A DNA stretch of 64,000 nucleotides. It comes from Halobacillus litoralis. GTDB lineage: Bacteria; Bacillota; Bacilli; Bacillales; Halobacillaceae. Positions 62,174-64,000 of this stretch are shown piece by piece. The position numbers and the translations under genes are program-made. Position 1 is the first letter of the stretch, and each line of letters opens with the position of its first letter. The notes below the pieces were generated by a model. It saw nothing but the letters and a program-made list of their open reading frames with translations. It searched no databases and had not been told where the DNA came from. The stretch spans positions 1,116,001 to 1,180,000 of the forward strand of contig NZ_CP026118.1 of NCBI RefSeq assembly GCF_004101865.1, read 5' to 3'.

Positions 62174-62443
62174 ATGACTGAAAAAGAAATTACAATAAAA
62201 CAATTAAAGAAGCAATTAACGAGTTTGAAAAAGCGTGGCCAAAATTCAGACCTCAGTTTGAATCGATCGGACTGGATATGGAGTCAGTAGGAGATGGACT
62301 TGTTATATGTTACACCGGTGAATATGAACCCAGTGATTATTACCCTCAAGATATACTTCTAAGAGAGTTGGTAAAAGAGGTTGAATCAGCAAGGGAACTA
62401 TATAGCCCTCCCTGCCAATACGTTCAGAAGTGGATCGTTTGAT
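62174..62443 (+). pseudogene. Frameshifted small gene (phage-type)
   Basis: ATG 62174 with TGGAGGAC upstream opens a frame (MTEKEITIKQLKK) that stops early at 62290. A different frame, from about residue 8 on, is clearly protein-like: IKEAINEFEKAWPKF, ESIGLDMESVGDGLVI, PSDYYPQDILLRELVKEVESARELY. One inserted or lost base near 62195-62200 would restore an 80-90 residue protein. It runs into the 3' end of the convergent terminase gene. Pseudogene, frameshifting or a base error. Confidence 0.55.
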
Positions 62444-62763
62444 AAGTCTTCTGTTTTAACTTGTTCTTCTTTGAAACGACTGGAAGCATCTAATCCAAGC
62501 AGCTTAAATGATTCGAGAACTTTAGCTTGTGCTTTCATGCTAATTGATACAGCTGGGTGCTCTTTCATTCCATGTAAGGCACCAACTACAAATCCCTCTT
62601 GAAAAAGCCTTTTCTGACAATCTTCCAGTGTAGCAAGATTGAAGGATAAGGCTTCAATGATTGGTTTATCTGTTGGGTTCAGTTTATCTATATTCTTAAG
62701 TTCTTCTACTACAAAGTGAAAGTATTCCGTAGCAGTTTCGTTAAAATATTCTGGAGCTTTCAT
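62398..62763 (-). CDS. Phage terminase small subunit, P27 family
   Basis: 121 residues, ATG 62763 with GGAGGGGAG upstream. The text NPTDKPIIEALSFNLATLEDCQKRLFQEGFVV, KEHPAVSISMKAQAKVLESFKLLGLDASSRF is that of P27-type small terminases, which recognise phage DNA for packaging with the large terminase. In a working prophage the large subunit should follow at lower coordinates, but those carry the convergent remnant and the sce operon instead, so the packaging module is broken or rearranged here. Confidence 0.88.
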   Translation of the reverse strand: MKAPEYFNETATEYFHFVVEELKNIDKLNPTDKPIIEALSFNLATLEDCQKRLFQEGFVVGALHGMKEHPAVSISMKAQAKVLESFKLLGLDASSRFKEEQVKTEDLSNDPLLNVLAGRAI

Positions 62764-63020
62764 CTACTCCCCTCCGCTTTTACATTTTTTTACATAAAAA
62801 TAGTTTTTGTCAAAATTTAAATCAAAGTAACCGACTCTCCCCTAGTTATTATAGTGATTTTACTCTTTTTTCCTACAAGTAGTAGCCTCATCAATAACAG
62901 CTCTCTTAATCATCAACTTAGCTCGATTTGAAGATGGATGACTAACTGAGTTGAAGTAGTTTGTCTCTTTTTACTAATTTTAACATCATACATTCTTGTA
63001 ACCATACGAAACCTTCTTCC
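62764..63020. other. Intergenic region with phage-gene debris
   Basis: No intact gene. A minus-strand stretch (about 62940-62855) reads NRAKLMIKRAVIDEATTC and stops, a probable remnant. Confidence 0.35.
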
Positions 63021-63257
63021 TTACTGGACTTTACTATTGACTATCCCTCTGACAAATCCCAGACTAACTTCATCAATGTCTTTGTATTTAAGAACTTCGT
63101 TCACATGTTTCTTGATTTCCGATGGACTGGTAGTGTGCTTATAGAAGAAAGATACAAGGATTTCTGCTAAAATCAGACGATAATTCGAGGATCGGAATGA
63201 ATGGCTAATATTTTCTAACAACTCAATATGAAATAACTTTGTTTCTTGGTGGTTCAT
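63021..63257 (-). CDS. Hypothetical small protein, 78 residues
   Basis: Not recognised. MNHQETKLFHIELLENISHSF, helical throughout (YRLILAEILVSFFYKHTTSPSEIKKHVNEVLKYKDIDEVSLGFVRGIVNS). GAAGGGAAA about 9 nt before ATG 63257. No membrane segment. Lies between terminase and capsid genes, so probably phage-derived. Confidence 0.5.
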   Translation of the reverse strand: MNHQETKLFHIELLENISHSFRSSNYRLILAEILVSFFYKHTTSPSEIKKHVNEVLKYKDIDEVSLGFVRGIVNSKVQ

Positions 63258-63310
63258 TTAACTTTTTCCCTTCATCATAATTTTGCACAGTTGTCCTTCT
63301 TCTAATATAA

Positions 63311-63340
63311 AAAAGGAAGCCAGCTATAACTGACTTCCTT
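63311..63340 (-). terminator. Terminator after the capsid gene
   Basis: AAGGAAG.CAG/CTG.CTTCCTT followed by TTTTTTAT on the minus strand. Confidence 0.8.
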
Positions 63341-63368
63341 ATATTTGTGAAATGTTTCACGTTAATAA

Positions 63369-64000
63369 TTATGCTTGAGCTACGTTAAGTTTGACGATCG
63401 CGGCAGGATTCACAACAGCTCCATCCATGAAGGCATCATACACATAAAGCTTTGCACCTTTAAGAGCTAGTCCGGAATCAACGATTTCTTGGATCCCTGC
63501 TTCTTGCTTAATCATGACAGCATAAGCTTCTGCAATGTTACCGAATACAGCTGGAGTTGCAGCAGGGAGAGCATCTGTAACGTCAACTGGCATACCAAAT
63601 AGAACATACTGGATTTTACCATTTACGGTTCCCATTTGAACATAATAATGACCGTTAGCGTCTTTCAATTTAGCGATTTGGTTGAAGAAGTCACGAGACA
63701 TTATGAAACTTCCTCCAGTCAAGAACTCAGGATGAACTTTAAGGTATAGTTCTTGAAGGTCTTCAAGAGTAGCAGTACCAACTACATCAACGGATTGAAC
63801 ATCAGCATCTGGAACGATGCCTGCAAATTCATCTCCACCTAGTCCAACAAGTATAGATTTTTCTACTGTTTTCCCAGCACGGCGAGCTAAAAGATTTTTA
63901 GAATAGTCAGCAATATTTACAGCAGAATCATTAAAGAGTTGGTTGGATAGAGTTAGAGCAGCACCAACACGTTTCTGCTTCGAATCAACTTGCTTGAAAC
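63369..64000 (-). CDS. HK97-type phage major capsid protein (C-terminal part)
   Basis: About 209 codons visible; the frame is open to the right edge of the window, so the 5' end is missing. Text such as ALTLSNQLFNDSAVNIADYSKNLLARRAGKTVEKSIL, TLEDLQELYLKVHPEFLTGGSFIMSRDFFNQIAKLKD, YVLFGMPVDVTDALP, AYAVMIKQEAGIQEIVD and a final AFMDGAVVNPAAIVKLNVAQA is characteristic of HK97-fold capsids (P domain and A domain). Ends in a terminator. The ATG at 63699 that would start a short ORF is internal. Confidence 0.9.
   Translation of the reverse strand, partial: FKQVDSKQKRVGAALTLSNQLFNDSAVNIADYSKNLLARRAGKTVEKSILVGLGGDEFAGIVPDADVQSVDVVGTATLEDLQELYLKVHPEFLTGGSFIMSRDFFNQIAKLKDANGHYYVQMGTVNGKIQYVLFGMPVDVTDALPAATPAVFGNIAEAYAVMIKQEAGIQEIVDSGLALKGAKLYVYDAFMDGAVVNPAAIVKLNVAQA

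Noticed and set aside
63369..63722. 117-codon protein starting at 63722
   Set aside because: The same frame is open to the window end with continuous capsid-like sequence, so this is only the end of a longer gene.

Overview
The window reads as chromosome of an endospore-forming, low-GC Gram-positive rod of the Bacillaceae, probably a moderately halophilic Halobacillus- or Virgibacillus-like genus. The signs are strong GGAGG ribosome sites, sigma-A promoters (TTGACA/TATAAT), two complete gerA-type spore germinant receptor operons, the prkA and yhbH sporulation genes, the queG-yhbB-trmL block known from the Bacillus subtilis yhb locus, and a PurR box, a cre site and a purine riboswitch of Bacillus type. 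The genus is an inference; no 16S gene is present.

Layout. 1-1.1 kb: small transcription unit and intergenic repeats. 1.1-6 kb: TIGR00341 membrane protein and, divergently, germinant receptor operon 1. 6-13.7 kb: helD, a GHKL-ATPase/zinc-membrane protein pair, a stand-alone murG-like gene, a MATE exporter, a small HTH protein and a GNAT acetyltransferase. 13.8-28.7 kb: aldehyde dehydrogenase, NupC transporter, LysM-CAP protein, a lipoprotein, germinant receptor operon 2, PurR-controlled purine permease, ydbS-ydbT, proC and a CPA-type antiporter. 28.9-39.3 kb: yhbH, the odhAB operon (2-oxoglutarate dehydrogenase) and prkA, with repeats between them. 39.4-47.1 kb: lipM-lipA (which make the lipoyl groups OdhB needs), a Gly/Tyr-rich protein, micro-genes, trmL, yhbB, ogt, queG and an ABC-class ATPase. 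47.2-47.7 kb: tRNA-Gly followed by tandem copies of its own 5' half. 47.8-56.3 kb: DMT transporter, TraB-family protein, several small or unknown membrane proteins, and adenine deaminase behind a guanine-class purine riboswitch.

56.3-64 kb is mobile DNA. It has a decayed tyrosine recombinase, then a 3' fragment of tRNA-Leu(CAA) that looks like the far attachment site of a prophage running off the right edge of the window. Terminase small subunit (P27 family) and HK97-type capsid genes lie at 62.4-64 kb. Between attachment site and packaging genes is an AT-rich cargo block, all on the minus strand: a three-gene operon sce7726 - sce7725 - HEPN/RES-type RES protein with its own promoter and terminator, then a DUF4238 gene with a palindrome over its promoter, then a GIY-YIG nuclease whose ribosome site lies inside a perfect hairpin. 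This cargo is the best candidate for an undescribed system: a PD-(D/E)xK nuclease-like protein, a partner of unknown function and a presumed NAD+-degrading effector, in a place where prophages carry anti-phage genes.

Almost every larger intergenic gap carries short palindromic repeats (families A to D below), one of them bounded by 10-bp terminal inverted repeats like a MITE. Several short genes (57, 59, 55, 31 and 23 codons) were recognised from ribosome sites, promoters or terminators.
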